Of a DNA stretch of 60,413 bases, positions 26,069 through 35,913 are shown piece after piece. The notes under the pieces are model-generated. The model was not told where the DNA came from and did no database searches. It saw only the letters and a program-made list of their open reading frames with translations. The first letter of the stretch is position 1; each line of letters opens with the position of its first letter. The position numbers and the translations under genes are program-made. The stretch lies in the NCBI GenBank assembly GCA_937880075.1, contig CALFLM010000010.1:1-60413 (forward strand). Reading direction: 5' to 3'. The DNA is from an uncultured Romboutsia sp. (GTDB taxonomy: Bacteria; Bacillota; Clostridia; Peptostreptococcales; Peptostreptococcaceae).

Positions 26069-26872
26069 TTATTGCTCGTCTATAATTTTATTTAAATCGG
26101 TTAATCTATCTTTAAAATTAGCTATATAATTATCTGATAAATTAAGATACTCTGTTATCTTGCCTATATATTTGGGATTTTTAGTATTTATAAGAGTAAT
26201 TGCAGACTCCATTGCTTTCTCTCTTAATTCGTATGCTTTTTTTACATCATTTCTAGCATCACTTAAAATTTTAGTATATTCATCATTTGATAGTTGTGGT
26301 ATATCCATAGCTTTGTATATCGATATAACCTCTGTACACATATCTGATGCATATTCTAAGTCTTTTTTTACTTGATCTAATTTTTTTAGATTTTCGACTA
26401 TATTTTTAGTGTAAGGCATACATTCCCTCATGGGAATAAGTGCCTTAAGTTCTATTTCATAAATTTCCTTCTTAAATTCATAAATTAGTTCTTTATCACT
26501 TTTTTTAGAGTCATAATTTACTACTTCTTTATTATCCTGTTCATTATTTTCTGAACCTATATCATTACTATCATTTTTAGTATCTACTTCAAGTTCTTCT
26601 TGTTTTTCTATCTTAGAAGTATCTTGTACATATTTATTTTCATTTATAGATTTTTCCTCTGTATATTCTTTTTCAAAAGAATAATTTTGATAATACATTA
26701 CTTCTTTTATTTTATTTAACCCACTAATGTATATATTGGTTATTACTATTGTAGTAACTAATGTAATATACATACTTGCGTATATAAATGATCTCTTTAT
26801 ATTATTATAATTTTTAAATAATACTATCAAAGGTATAAAATATAAAAATAAGAATACTACTATCCATCTCAT
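26069..26872 (-). CDS. Membrane-anchored hypothetical protein
   Basis: The protein has 267 residues. Two hydrophobic helices lie at about 2-20 and 30-50, followed by an acidic low-complexity linker (about 70-120, rich in Glu, Asp, Asn and Lys) and a helical C-terminal domain of about 145 residues outside or beside the membrane. I do not recognise the family. Short conserved-looking pieces are ALIPMRECMPYTKNI and ARNDVKKAYELREKAMESA. It is monocistronic. A cell-envelope role is the most one can infer. Confidence 0.65.
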   Translation of the reverse strand: MRWIVVFLFLYFIPLIVLFKNYNNIKRSFIYASMYITLVTTIVITNIYISGLNKIKEVMYYQNYSFEKEYTEEKSINENKYVQDTSKIEKQEELEVDTKNDSNDIGSENNEQDNKEVVNYDSKKSDKELIYEFKKEIYEIELKALIPMRECMPYTKNIVENLKKLDQVKKDLEYASDMCTEVISIYKAMDIPQLSNDEYTKILSDARNDVKKAYELREKAMESAITLINTKNPKYIGKITEYLNLSDNYIANFKDRLTDLNKIIDEQ

Positions 26873-26962
26873 ATATTCAAGTCTCCTTCTTCAATTAGGA
26901 CAATCTTCCTAATTTTTGTATTTTAACATTTTATTTGATAGTATTTACAAATTATTAGTTTA

Positions 26963-27655
26963 TTAATCCATTATTTTTATTAAATTAAAATCTGTATAAT
27001 CACAAGAAGCTAAAATATACTCAACCCCATTTCTAACTCCTTTTAAACCCATTTTAAATGATTCTTTACCATGTAGATGCCCATATATTACTTTATCTAC
27101 GCCATATTCTTCATATAAATTAGTAAATAATGATTCTTCTAATTTATCATTCGTAGGTGGATAATGCGTTATAACTATAAATTTAGAATATCCTTTTTTC
27201 TTTGCAGCTTGAAGTGATAATCTAATTCTATTTTCTTCTCTTTTATAGATTTTTTCATCATTGTCATCAAATTTAAAATCATTAGGGCAAACCCAACCTC
27301 TACCACCACATATAGCATACTCTCCATACTCATAAAAATTTGTTTGTAAAAATTTCATATTATCATATAATTTATTTAAATTAGTTACTGTTGTCCACCA
27401 ATAATCATGATTTCCTTTTATAAAAATTTTATTTCCAGAAAGATTATTTATAATATCCAAATCTGGTTTAGCTTCAATTAGATTAATCCCCCATGAAGTG
27501 TCTCCCAAAACTAAAACTAAATCTTCTTTTTTAACATTAGCTTTCCAGCTACTAATTATTTTCTCCTCATGCTTATCCCATTTATCTCCAAATATATTCA
27601 TTGGCTTTTCTACTAATGTTGAAAAATGTAAATCACCTATTGCATATAAACTCAT
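26963..27655 (-). CDS. Metallophosphoesterase
   Basis: This is a calcineurin-like phosphoesterase of 230 residues. The metal-binding motifs are in order: AIGDLHFS (D-x-H), LVLGDTSWG (GD), IKGNHDYWW (GNHD), ITHYPPTND (H) and YGHLHGKE (GHxH). It is a complete, probably cytosolic enzyme, as there is no signal peptide. The substrate is unknown. Relatives are annotated only as metallophosphatase family. It precedes, on the same strand, a gene region with its own terminators, so it seems to be separately transcribed. Confidence 0.88.
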   Translation of the reverse strand: MSLYAIGDLHFSTLVEKPMNIFGDKWDKHEEKIISSWKANVKKEDLVLVLGDTSWGINLIEAKPDLDIINNLSGNKIFIKGNHDYWWTTVTNLNKLYDNMKFLQTNFYEYGEYAICGGRGWVCPNDFKFDDNDEKIYKREENRIRLSLQAAKKKGYSKFIVITHYPPTNDKLEESLFTNLYEEYGVDKVIYGHLHGKESFKMGLKGVRNGVEYILASCDYTDFNLIKIMD

Positions 27656-27721
27656 CTCATCTCTCCTTTCTAGTGATACTTTTCAAATTATGTAACTATA
27701 TATTTTAATATTTCCAAAAAA

Positions 27722-27749
27722 GACAGTTATCCTGCATTGGATAACTGCC
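27722..27749. terminator. Terminator after the alarmone synthetase gene
   Basis: GACAGTTATCC pairs with GGATAACTGCC apart from one mismatch, next to the stop of the synthetase gene. Confidence 0.8.
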
Positions 27750-28555
27750 TAATCATCAACTTTATTTTTATATTCTTGTAATAAGTAGTCTATTTCCTTT
27801 TTTAATTGCAATATTTCAGTTATATCTCTTTCATTATCTACTTTATCTAATCTTCTTTTATATTTTATGGCCTTATGCGTTTCACCTACATTATATAATT
27901 CTTGAATTTTATCTAAAACATCTCTTAATGTAACAGACTTTACTTGGTACATAACTTGAGCTTTCATTATGTCCTCTCTAATTTCACTCATTTCTTGATC
28001 TAATAAAAAGGCCGCATCTGCTGCTCTTCTAAGTCTCACAGCTAATGTTTCTGGGATATAATGTTCATACTTGTATTTTAAAGAATGTTCTATTGTTGCC
28101 CAAAAGTTCATAGCAAGTGTTCTTATCTGTATCTCACATAAAATTTCTTTAGATCCTGCTATTGAGTTTATAGGATATTTTATTATTACATGATAGCTTC
28201 TATACCCACTGTCTTTAAAGTTTTTAATATAGTCTTTTTCATAAACTATAGTCATATCACTTCTCAATTTAATTAAATTCACAATATTATATATGTCTTC
28301 CACAAACTGACACATAATTCTTATACCAGCTATATCTTCCATTTCAGCTTCAATATCTTGTATATTCAATCGTTTAGCTTTAGATACAATAGATGCTATT
28401 TTTTTAGTTCTCCCTGTTACAAATTCTATTGGAGAATATTCTCCTTTTGTTAAAAATTCTTTTCTTATATTTTTAAACTTTACTTTTAGCTCTTCAACCG
28501 CATTATTATAAGGCGCTAATACTTCATCCCATTTTTCGTATTCCATATCATCCAC
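27749..28555 (-). CDS. Small alarmone synthetase (RelQ/YjbM-like)
   Basis: It transfers pyrophosphate from ATP to GDP or GTP to make (p)ppGpp. The RelA/SpoT synthetase fold is marked by GRTKKIASIVSKAKR (about residue 48), DIAGIRIMCQFVEDIYNI, the KDSGYRSYHVIIKYPI loop, and EIQIRTLAMNFWATIEHSLKYK. There is no HD hydrolase, TGS or ACT domain, so at 268 residues it is a stand-alone synthetase of the RelQ/RelP group. A C-terminal coiled segment supports oligomerisation, as in RelQ. It is monocistronic or follows an MBL-fold gene after 26 bp. Confidence 0.9.
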   Translation of the reverse strand: MDDMEYEKWDEVLAPYNNAVEELKVKFKNIRKEFLTKGEYSPIEFVTGRTKKIASIVSKAKRLNIQDIEAEMEDIAGIRIMCQFVEDIYNIVNLIKLRSDMTIVYEKDYIKNFKDSGYRSYHVIIKYPINSIAGSKEILCEIQIRTLAMNFWATIEHSLKYKYEHYIPETLAVRLRRAADAAFLLDQEMSEIREDIMKAQVMYQVKSVTLRDVLDKIQELYNVGETHKAIKYKRRLDKVDNERDITEILQLKKEIDYLLQEYKNKVDD

Positions 28556-28581
28556 CCTCTACCTCATTTTTCCATACACAT

Positions 28582-29508
28582 CTATTTTAACATAATTTTT
28601 TTATTTTTGGTATAATAAAGCAACTCACCATCACTTAATATATAATCAACTTCACCTAAATCTATTAAGTAACTTATCAAAGAAATTAAAGACGACTTAA
28701 AGAAATGATATTCTTTATAATTGTGACTTAAATTATTATTTACTATTATCTGCTTTAATATATTTTCTATAGTAGTTGGACTTTTTAAATATAACCTTAC
28801 CTGATTTACATACTTATCTATAGCCTTTTTATGCTTGTCTATTATCTTATAACTTTCATCTTTTGATATGAACTTTTTACTATGAGCTATTACTAAATAT
28901 TTAAAATCTATTTTTTCTATTATTTCTAATGATTTTATCTGCTCTTTAATATCAAATAAAAATAAGAAATCATATTTTGAAAGCATCTCTTCTCCAACTA
29001 ACACATCTCCTACAAACAACACTTTATCATCTGTTAACACACCTATACTTCCTGATGTATGCCCTTTAAGATTAAAAATTTCAAACTCTTTGTTATTTAT
29101 ATTTAATATACCTTCATTTATAACAGTATCTATATCTATCGCTTTTGGTGCTCTATGCTTAAGTTTATCATCCATAAATATATTGCTTTTTCCACCCATT
29201 ATATACCTAGAAAATAATTCTAAATTTTCTATATATAATTTAGATTCTTTTGAAGATAATATTTCTACATCCTTATAATAATCTTTAAATTGACTACAAG
29301 CTCCAAAATGATCATTATGCTCATGAGTATTTATTATATATTTTAACTTTATATTTTTTTCATTTAATATCTTTATTATTTTATTTGGTCTTGCTCCACT
29401 TAATCCAGGATCAATAATCAATGCTGAATTATCATCAAATAAATATAACCCTGTATTAGTTCCTCCTCTTACAAAAAAAGTATTCCCCGATATATTTGTT
29501 AAGTTCAT
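28582..29508 (-). CDS. MBL-fold metallohydrolase
   Basis: This metallo-beta-lactamase-fold hydrolase has 308 residues. NTHEHNDHFGACSQF carries the HxHxDH zinc motif at about residue 61, ALIIDPGLSG precedes it, GHTSGSIGVLTDDKVLFVGDVL supplies the third His and bridging Asp, and IAHSK the last His. The C-terminal helical part (about 215-308) is typical of the thiolesterase/SoxH-like group. The substrate is not predictable. It lies 12 bp after the cysteine-cluster gene and just before the alarmone synthetase, all leftward, so a three-gene operon is likely. Confidence 0.85.
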   Translation of the reverse strand: MNLTNISGNTFFVRGGTNTGLYLFDDNSALIIDPGLSGARPNKIIKILNEKNIKLKYIINTHEHNDHFGACSQFKDYYKDVEILSSKESKLYIENLELFSRYIMGGKSNIFMDDKLKHRAPKAIDIDTVINEGILNINNKEFEIFNLKGHTSGSIGVLTDDKVLFVGDVLVGEEMLSKYDFLFLFDIKEQIKSLEIIEKIDFKYLVIAHSKKFISKDESYKIIDKHKKAIDKYVNQVRLYLKSPTTIENILKQIIVNNNLSHNYKEYHFFKSSLISLISYLIDLGEVDYILSDGELLYYTKNKKIMLK

Positions 29509-29520
29509 TAAATCACCTTT

Positions 29521-30249
29521 TTATAATAGTATTTTTTTCAATCTATTAATTGCACGACTTCTAATATTCTTATCTTTAGATACCCTCACTTTTATATTGT
29601 ACGCAGTATCTTCATTTAATAAGTTTTCTATAAAATACTCAACTATCCCTCTATCTTTAAAATCTATATCTATAATTCCTTTAGAGTATATATTAGAATC
29701 TAATATCATTAAGTTATCTGCAAACTCTAATCTTTCACTTTTTTCTAAATATCTTTCTTGTGGTATAAAGCTTTCGCAATATTCAATTTTATAATTTACT
29801 ACTTTGTCACTAATATCAAATCCATATTTTGATTTTATTAAATCTCTATATTCTTTATTTCTTTTAGTAACGTTACTTAAATTTTTATTATAATCTTCCT
29901 TTTTCCAATGACCAAACAACCTACAGTTTAGTGGCCTTACTTCATATATCATACACCTATTATCATTATCTTTAAATGGGCATGGTTTTTTCTCTATATA
30001 TTCTAAGAAATAATAATCTATAATTTTATCTAAACATATCTTTTTTAATTCTGGTTTATTATCTAAATAATTATATATATTTATAAATTCAATTAAATTT
30101 ATACCAACAGATTCCATACAACAATTTCCACATCCACTACAATATCCACTTGGTAAACTTTTATAAATATCATTTAATTTATCAAATAGTTTATTTTCAT
30201 TTGCATAATTTATACAATTTACTACATGATTTTTTTTTATACTAGTCAT
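29521..30249 (-). CDS. YkgJ-family cysteine-cluster protein
   Basis: The protein has 242 residues. CSGCGNCCMESVGI (about residue 38) and CPFKDNDNRCMIYEVRPLNCRLFG (about 90) are the hallmark of the YkgJ/CxxCxxCC zinc- or iron-binding family. The biochemical function of the family is not firmly established. The C-terminal 100 residues are not recognised. It is probably co-transcribed with the MBL-fold hydrolase and the alarmone synthetase. Confidence 0.82.
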   Translation of the reverse strand: MTSIKKNHVVNCINYANENKLFDKLNDIYKSLPSGYCSGCGNCCMESVGINLIEFINIYNYLDNKPELKKICLDKIIDYYFLEYIEKKPCPFKDNDNRCMIYEVRPLNCRLFGHWKKEDYNKNLSNVTKRNKEYRDLIKSKYGFDISDKVVNYKIEYCESFIPQERYLEKSERLEFADNLMILDSNIYSKGIIDIDFKDRGIVEYFIENLLNEDTAYNIKVRVSKDKNIRSRAINRLKKILL

Positions 30250-30334
30250 TATTATTACTCCTTGTTATAATTATTAAGTTAATACAAACAATTATTATAA
30301 CATATATTTTTAGAATATTTATAGGAGGTATTTT

Positions 30335-30586
30335 ATGAATAGATATACAAAAATAATCAATATGATGGATAGTTATTATACTAAGGATTATGAAAAAACT
30401 AAAAAGAATATAACTAAGGTTAGAGAGGTTAGAGAAGAAACAGTTAGAAAATTCTTCTTACAAGGAGATTGTGAAGTTTTAGTAGTATTTGAAGAAACAG
30501 GAAGAGAAATACTTATAGATGATTTTTCTTCTGATGATGATATAAGAAAGTATCTTGGGCCTAAATTTATAAATAAAAAAAGATAA
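30335..30586 (+). CDS. Small hypothetical protein
   Basis: The protein has 83 residues, beginning MNRYTKIINMMDSYYTKDYEKT. It is soluble and charged, with a possible beta segment (EVLVVFEETGREILIDDF). ATAGGAGG precedes the ATG. I do not recognise it. It is divergent from the cysteine-cluster gene and followed by a terminator-like hairpin (30,675-30,702). Confidence 0.65.
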   Translation: MNRYTKIINMMDSYYTKDYEKTKKNITKVREVREETVRKFFLQGDCEVLVVFEETGREILIDDFSSDDDIRKYLGPKFINKKR

Positions 30587-30674
30587 TATTTTTATATAAT
30601 TAATGTATAAATTTATATTCTGAGTTAATAATATTAATATAAATTAAATATTTAATTCAATCTCCCCCAATTTT

Positions 30675-30706
30675 GAGCCTTTGTTTCCCCCAACATAGGC
30701 TCTTTT
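30675..30706 (+). terminator. Terminator
   Basis: GAGCCT and AGGCTC form a short stem with a 16-nt loop, followed by TTTTTATG. It ends the transcript of the gene at 30,335. Confidence 0.65.
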
Positions 30707-30771
30707 TATGTTAATCTTTAAAAATATAATGTATAATACTATCTTATAACATACTTAAAAGAGGTGATTAC

Positions 30772-31101
30772 ATGCTAAATATAGGAAACTTATACTTAGA
30801 TACTGACTTTAATTTTAGAGTTATAAGAGAAGAAGATAATGATATAGATTTATTCATAGATATAAATTATCGTAGTTTAGATATCGATACTAATGAAAAT
30901 AGTTTCTTTAATTCTAGGATACAATTCCCTTATGTTAGATCATTAATACTTAGAATAAATAAAGAAAGTAAAATAATGACTGTTCATTTAATGAGGGATA
31001 TAGATTTATTCTCTGCTTTTGCTAACTTTGAAATTAATTATGATAACTGTATAATAAATATAAAAAATGACTTTGAAAAAGTTAGAATGTTTAAATCTTA
31101 A
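30772..31101 (+). CDS. Hypothetical beta-rich protein
   Basis: The protein has 109 residues, mostly predicted strands, with acidic stretches (REEDNDIDLFIDINYRSLDID). There is no signal peptide or membrane helix. AGAGGTG precedes the ATG. The family is not recognised. It is a single gene with its own terminator, converging on adhE. Confidence 0.65.
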   Translation: MLNIGNLYLDTDFNFRVIREEDNDIDLFIDINYRSLDIDTNENSFFNSRIQFPYVRSLILRINKESKIMTVHLMRDIDLFSAFANFEINYDNCIINIKNDFEKVRMFKS

Positions 31102-31108
31102 TTTAAAA

Positions 31109-31135
31109 ATAAGGGGTCATTAATAGACCCCTTAT
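31109..31135. terminator. Terminator between converging genes
   Basis: Perfect 10-bp arms, ATAAGGGGTC and GACCCCTTAT, around a 7-nt loop. Confidence 0.8.
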
Positions 31136-31205
31136 ATCAACTATATTCTTTATAATTTAATTGTATTGAATTTTATCTATTGAGCTAAATCAATTTTCAT
31201 AAATT

Positions 31206-33851
31206 TTAAGCATTTTGTTTAGCTATTTTTTTCTCTTTCTTTACTAAAGACTTAGCTTTATATATATCTTTATATATTTGAACTAATTCACTTACTAATG
31301 GTAATCTTGGGTTAGCTGGAGTACATTGGTCATCAAATGCATCTAAAGCTAATCTATCTATAGCTGCAAAATATGTTTCTTCTTCTATTCCACACGCTTG
31401 TATAGTCATTGGCATATTTAATTCTTTCATTAAATTTCTTACAGCTTCAACTAAGCTCTTAACACCTTCTTCTGTTGTATTAGCTTTTAACCCTAAAGAT
31501 TTCGCAATTTCAGCGTATTTCTTATCTGCTACGAATGACTTATATTTTGGGAATGCAGCAAATTTACTTGGCATAGTAGCATTATATTCTATTACATGAG
31601 GTAATAATATTGCATTAGCTCTACCATGTGGTATATGGAATTCTGACCCTAACTTATGAGCTAATGAATGGTTAACACCTAAAAACGCATTTGCAAATGC
31701 CATACCTGCTATACAAGAGGCATTGTGCATTTTTTCTCTTGCTTCTTTTCCTTCTGCTGTGTTAGCTCCCTTGTATGACTTTGGTAAATATTCAAATACC
31801 ATTTGTATAGCCTTCATAGCTAAAGCATCTGTATAATCAGTTGCCATTATAGAAACATAAGCTTCTATAGCATGAGTTAATACATCTAGTCCTGTATCTG
31901 CAGTAACAGCTGGTGGTACAGACATTACGAATGTAGGATCTATTATAGCTACATCTGGAGTTAATTCATAATCAGCTAAAGGATACTTTATATTATTTAC
32001 TTTGTCAGTTATAACAGCGAAAGATGTAACCTCTGATCCTGTACCTGAAGTAGTTGGTATAGCTACCATCTTAGCCTGTCTTCCTAATTTAGGGAATTTA
32101 TATATTCTCTTTCTTATATCCATAAACTTAAGTCTTAAATCATCAAAGTCTGCATCTTGATTTTCATAGAATAACCACATACCTTTAGCGGCATCCATTG
32201 CAGATCCTCCACCTAAAGCTATTATAGTATCTGGTTTGAATTTTCTCATAGCTTTCGCACCATTTAATACTGTATCTACAGATGGATCTGGCTCTACATC
32301 AGCAAATACATCTATCATAACTGGATTTCTTCTTTTTCTTAAGTGGTACTCTAATTTTTCAAAGTATCCTAATTGAACCATCATTCTATCAGTAACTATC
32401 ATTACTCTTTCAACCTCAGGTAATTTTTCTAAATATTGTACTGAACCAACTTCATGATATATTCTTTCAGGTACTTTAAACCATTGCATATTTACTCTTC
32501 TCTTAGTAACCTTTTTAATATTTATTAAATTTACTGCTGATACATTGTCTGTAGTAGAGTTATTCCCCATAGAACCACATCCTAAAGTTAATGATGGTGT
32601 ATTCACGTTATATATATCTCCTATAGCACCATGAGTAGAAGGTGCATTTACTAATAATCTTCCTGTTCTTACTTTTTGACTAAATTCTAATATTATATCA
32701 TCATCGTTTGAGTGTATAACAGCTGAATGTCCTAATCCACCAAACTCAGTCATATCTATGCATCTTTGTATTCCTTCTTGAGCATCTTTTACTTTTATAC
32801 ATGCAAGCACTGGACTTAACTTTTCTTTAGATAATGGATAATCCATTCCTACTCCACCTATTTCAGCTACTAACATTTTAGCATCTTTAGGCACTTCAAA
32901 ACCTGCCATTTGAGCTATTTTATATGGTGTTTGTCCAACTATGTTAGGATTTAAAGATTTTGTTTCTGGATTTATTACTGTTTTTTCTAATAGTTCTTTT
33001 TCTTTTCCAGTAACAAAATAACAATTATAAGCCTTCATTAATCCCACTACTTCATCATATATACTTTCTTCTACTATAACAGCCTGCTCTGATGCACATA
33101 TCATTCCGTTATCAAAAGTTTTAGATAATATTAAATCATTTACTGCTTGCTTTATATCTGCCGATTTTTCTATAAAACATGGTACATTACCTGCTCCAAC
33201 ACCTAAAGCTGGCTTTCCTGAAGAATAAGCTGATTTAACCATTCCTGCTCCACCTGTTGCTAATATTAAAGATACTCCATTGTGTTTCATAAGTGAACTT
33301 GATGCTTCTAGTGATGGTACTTCTATCCATTGAATACAATTTTCTGGTGCTCCTGCTTCTATAGCTGCATCTCTTAATATTCTTGCAGCTTCTGATGAAC
33401 ATTTCTGAGCTGATGGATGGAAACTAAATATTATTGGATTTCTTCCTTTTATTGATATTAATGCTTTGAACATAGTAGTTGAAGTTGGGTTAGTTACTGG
33501 AGTAACACCTGCTACAACTCCTATTGGCTCTGCAACCATCATATATCCTTCTTCATCATTTTCTTCAATTATACCAACTGTTTTTGTGTACTTTATACTA
33601 TTGTAAATATATTCTGTTGCGAATATATTTTTTGTAACCTTATCTTCAAATACCCCTCTATTTGTTTCTTCTACTGCCATTTTAGCTAACTCTATATGCT
33701 TGTCTAAACCTGCTTTAGCCATTTCAGCAACTATTTTATTAACTGCTTCTTGGTCTAATTTTAACATTTCATCTTTTGCTTTGTTAGCTTTTGTAACTAA
33801 ATCATTAATCATATCATCTACACTAAATTCTGGCTTTACATTATTACTCAT
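31206..33851 (-). CDS. adhE: Bifunctional acetaldehyde-CoA/alcohol dehydrogenase
   Basis: AdhE reduces acetyl-CoA to acetaldehyde and then to ethanol, re-oxidising NADH in fermentation. The N-terminal aldehyde dehydrogenase half spans about residues 1-440, with the catalytic Cys in NGMICASEQAVIV and the glycine-rich VAGVTPVTNPTSTT. The C-terminal iron-dependent alcohol dehydrogenase half spans about 460-870, with ALGGGSAMDAAKGM, TTSGTGSEVTSFAV and the iron-binding His residues in NHSLAHKLGSEFHIPHGRAN. Length, 881 residues, is full. AdhE forms spirosomes. A GGGGG ribosome binding site precedes the ATG. A near-consensus promoter with candidate Rex and CcpA sites lies upstream. Confidence 0.96.
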   Translation of the reverse strand: MSNNVKPEFSVDDMINDLVTKANKAKDEMLKLDQEAVNKIVAEMAKAGLDKHIELAKMAVEETNRGVFEDKVTKNIFATEYIYNSIKYTKTVGIIEENDEEGYMMVAEPIGVVAGVTPVTNPTSTTMFKALISIKGRNPIIFSFHPSAQKCSSEAARILRDAAIEAGAPENCIQWIEVPSLEASSSLMKHNGVSLILATGGAGMVKSAYSSGKPALGVGAGNVPCFIEKSADIKQAVNDLILSKTFDNGMICASEQAVIVEESIYDEVVGLMKAYNCYFVTGKEKELLEKTVINPETKSLNPNIVGQTPYKIAQMAGFEVPKDAKMLVAEIGGVGMDYPLSKEKLSPVLACIKVKDAQEGIQRCIDMTEFGGLGHSAVIHSNDDDIILEFSQKVRTGRLLVNAPSTHGAIGDIYNVNTPSLTLGCGSMGNNSTTDNVSAVNLINIKKVTKRRVNMQWFKVPERIYHEVGSVQYLEKLPEVERVMIVTDRMMVQLGYFEKLEYHLRKRRNPVMIDVFADVEPDPSVDTVLNGAKAMRKFKPDTIIALGGGSAMDAAKGMWLFYENQDADFDDLRLKFMDIRKRIYKFPKLGRQAKMVAIPTTSGTGSEVTSFAVITDKVNNIKYPLADYELTPDVAIIDPTFVMSVPPAVTADTGLDVLTHAIEAYVSIMATDYTDALAMKAIQMVFEYLPKSYKGANTAEGKEAREKMHNASCIAGMAFANAFLGVNHSLAHKLGSEFHIPHGRANAILLPHVIEYNATMPSKFAAFPKYKSFVADKKYAEIAKSLGLKANTTEEGVKSLVEAVRNLMKELNMPMTIQACGIEEETYFAAIDRLALDAFDDQCTPANPRLPLVSELVQIYKDIYKAKSLVKKEKKIAKQNA

Positions 33852-33890
33852 TGGTATCTTCCCCCTTAAAATAATTTTTATATTAAATTA

Positions 33891-33987
33891 CGTTAGTTAA
33901 TTAACAAACTTTACATACTTAGATGATATCTTATGCACCTAAACCTGTCAACATTTTTTCTTTTTTAAAACAAAAGAAAACGTTTCT
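33891..33987 (-). promoter_or_regulatory. adhE promoter with Rex-like and cre-like sites
   Basis: On the minus strand TTGACA (33,946-33,951), a 17-bp spacer and TATCAT (33,923-33,928) form a strong sigma-A promoter. TTGTTAATTAACTAAC (about 33,893-33,908) resembles the clostridial Rex box TTGTTAAnnnnTTAACAA in its first half. AGAAACGTTTTCT (33,975-33,987) resembles a CcpA cre site. Rex control of adhE is known in Clostridia. The sites here are predictions. Confidence 0.65.
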
Positions 33988-34264
33988 ATTTTATTTTTAG
34001 GTATTTTAATTATTTTTGAGTGCATATTTTAAAATTTCAAAAAGAGATAGTTATTTTTTAAACAACTGTCTCTTTTCCATATTTTTATATTAATACATAT
34101 AAACTTATAATTTTAAATCTTTAGTAAGGTTATAATATATATGTTCTAATAATTCTTCATTATAAAATAATTTTATTATTTATTGTATTTTTGAACAATA
34201 CAAAATAATAACTTTACCTAATGAAGTATTTTAATTAAAACATATATAATATATTAGATTAACT
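33988..34264. other. Intergenic region with terminator and AT-rich repeat
   Basis: A hairpin at 34,040-34,076 (AAAAGAGATAGTT/AACTGTCTCTTTT) terminates the leftward DUF4230 gene. Positions 34,146-34,258 hold an intergenic repeat of about 110 bp also found inverted at 60,149-60,258. Confidence 0.6.
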
Positions 34265-34861
34265 TTATTTAAAATTTATATCCACTACATTATATCCAAT
34301 GCCCTTCAATATATTTTCTATACTAACCTTTGTATTTTCTTGTATCTCTTCCATAAACCCTTCACTTATAATTTTTTCTTCATATTCTTTTTTACAGCTA
34401 CTTATATCATCTAATACTTCTTGTATATCTAACCTATTAAATATTGAGTTTTTAATATCATAAACATATATGTTTTCATCATCTATGTAATGGTCTAGAA
34501 TTTGACATTTTTTAATTTCTATCAGTATCTCATCACCTGTATTTCTTACCACTTCTATATCTTCTGGTCTTACACCTCCATTTATTACTCCGTTATACTT
34601 TATAATAAATGATTTTTCTGTGAAAGGTATTTTTATATTGCTAATACTTTTATCCTTTTTTATTTCTACAATATTACTGTAATTATATTTCACAGTACTT
34701 ATATCTAATACCTGGCTTAAAGTATTTATTACTTTTATATTATCTTTATATATACTTTCTTTTTTGTATCTATTATATATGAAATATATTCCAATTATTA
34801 ATAGTACTAAAAGTGTCAATAATATAAGTTCTTTATTAAGTTTTTTTCGTTTTTGTAACAC
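34265..34861 (-). CDS. DUF4230-type membrane-anchored protein
   Basis: The protein has 198 residues. A basic N-terminus and one membrane helix (about 13-30, ELILLTLLVLLIIGIYFIY) are followed by an extracytoplasmic domain. ISNIKIPFTEKSFIIKYNGVI and the VRNTGDEILIEIKKCQI region agree with DUF4230, a family of unknown function in Firmicutes and Bacteroidota. It is monocistronic and divergent from the pyrophosphatase gene. Confidence 0.7.
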   Translation of the reverse strand: MLQKRKKLNKELILLTLLVLLIIGIYFIYNRYKKESIYKDNIKVINTLSQVLDISTVKYNYSNIVEIKKDKSISNIKIPFTEKSFIIKYNGVINGGVRPEDIEVVRNTGDEILIEIKKCQILDHYIDDENIYVYDIKNSIFNRLDIQEVLDDISSCKKEYEEKIISEGFMEEIQENTKVSIENILKGIGYNVVDINFK

Positions 34862-34995
34862 ACGAATTCCTCCTTTTGGTATAATGTTTTTGTTATTAAT
34901 AAATATACTTGTGGTATAAACTAAAATATGATAATTAAATTTACTATTAAATATATATAGTACTATTTTAATTATATTTTGAAAGGAGACATAAA

Positions 34996-35898
34996 ATGAG
35001 TTTATTAGTTTTCGGACATAAGAATCCAGATACAGATTCTATATGTTCTTCAATTGCTTTATCGTATTTAAAAAATCAATTAGGTTTCGAGGCTAAGCCT
35101 TATGCGTTAGGAGAAGTAAGAAAAGAAGCTCAATTTGCACTAGATTACTTTAAAGTAAACGCACCAGAGTTATTAACAGATATAAAAAACAAAGATGTTG
35201 TTTTAGTTGACCATAACGAACTTGTTCAAACTGCTGATGGTATTAAAGAGGCTAACATAGTTGAAATTGTAGATCACCATAAGGTTGAAATAAGTACTGA
35301 AGTACCTATATCTATAAGAGTTATGCCTGTTGGATGTACATGTACTATAGTGTATCAAATGTATAAAGAAAATAATGTTGAAGTTCCTTACGAAATAGCT
35401 GGTCTTTTATTATCTGCTATATTATCAGATACATTATTATTCAAATCTCCAACTACTACTGATATGGACAAGTTAGCTTGTGAAGAGTTAAGTAAAATAG
35501 CAAATGTTGATATGGAAAGCTATGCTATGGAAATGTTCAAAGCTGGTACATCTTTAGATGAATTTAGCATTGAAGAAATAGTAAACATGGACTTTAAAGA
35601 GTTTGATATGAGCGGAAAAAAAGTTGGTATCGGACAAGTATTCACTTTAGATATAGATTCTATATTTGCTAAGAAAGATGAGTTTTTATCACATATAAAC
35701 TCTACTGACTACGATATGTTAGTACTTGCAATAACAGATATAATAAAAGAAGGATCTTATTTAATATACAAGGCTGAAGATAAAATAATATCTGAAGCAT
35801 TTAATGTAGATGCATCTCAAGGTGTATTTGCAGAAGGTGTTGTTTCTAGAAAGAAACAATTAGTTCCAAACTTAACTACAGCAATTAAAAATATGTAG
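34996..35898 (+). CDS. ppaC: Manganese-dependent inorganic pyrophosphatase
   Basis: This family II (DHH) pyrophosphatase hydrolyses pyrophosphate to phosphate. VFGHKNPDTDSICSSIA (about residue 4) and VDHNE carry metal ligands, IVEIVDHHK is the DHH motif (about 93), and SRKKQLVP near the C-terminus contains the substrate-binding Arg-Lys. At 300 residues it lacks CBS regulatory domains. GAAAGGAG precedes the ATG. It is monocistronic, and a nested hairpin repeat followed by T residues lies right after the stop. Confidence 0.95.
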   Translation: MSLLVFGHKNPDTDSICSSIALSYLKNQLGFEAKPYALGEVRKEAQFALDYFKVNAPELLTDIKNKDVVLVDHNELVQTADGIKEANIVEIVDHHKVEISTEVPISIRVMPVGCTCTIVYQMYKENNVEVPYEIAGLLLSAILSDTLLFKSPTTTDMDKLACEELSKIANVDMESYAMEMFKAGTSLDEFSIEEIVNMDFKEFDMSGKKVGIGQVFTLDIDSIFAKKDEFLSHINSTDYDMLVLAITDIIKEGSYLIYKAEDKIISEAFNVDASQGVFAEGVVSRKKQLVPNLTTAIKNM

Positions 35899-35913
35899 TA
35901 AAATTCGCTTCGC

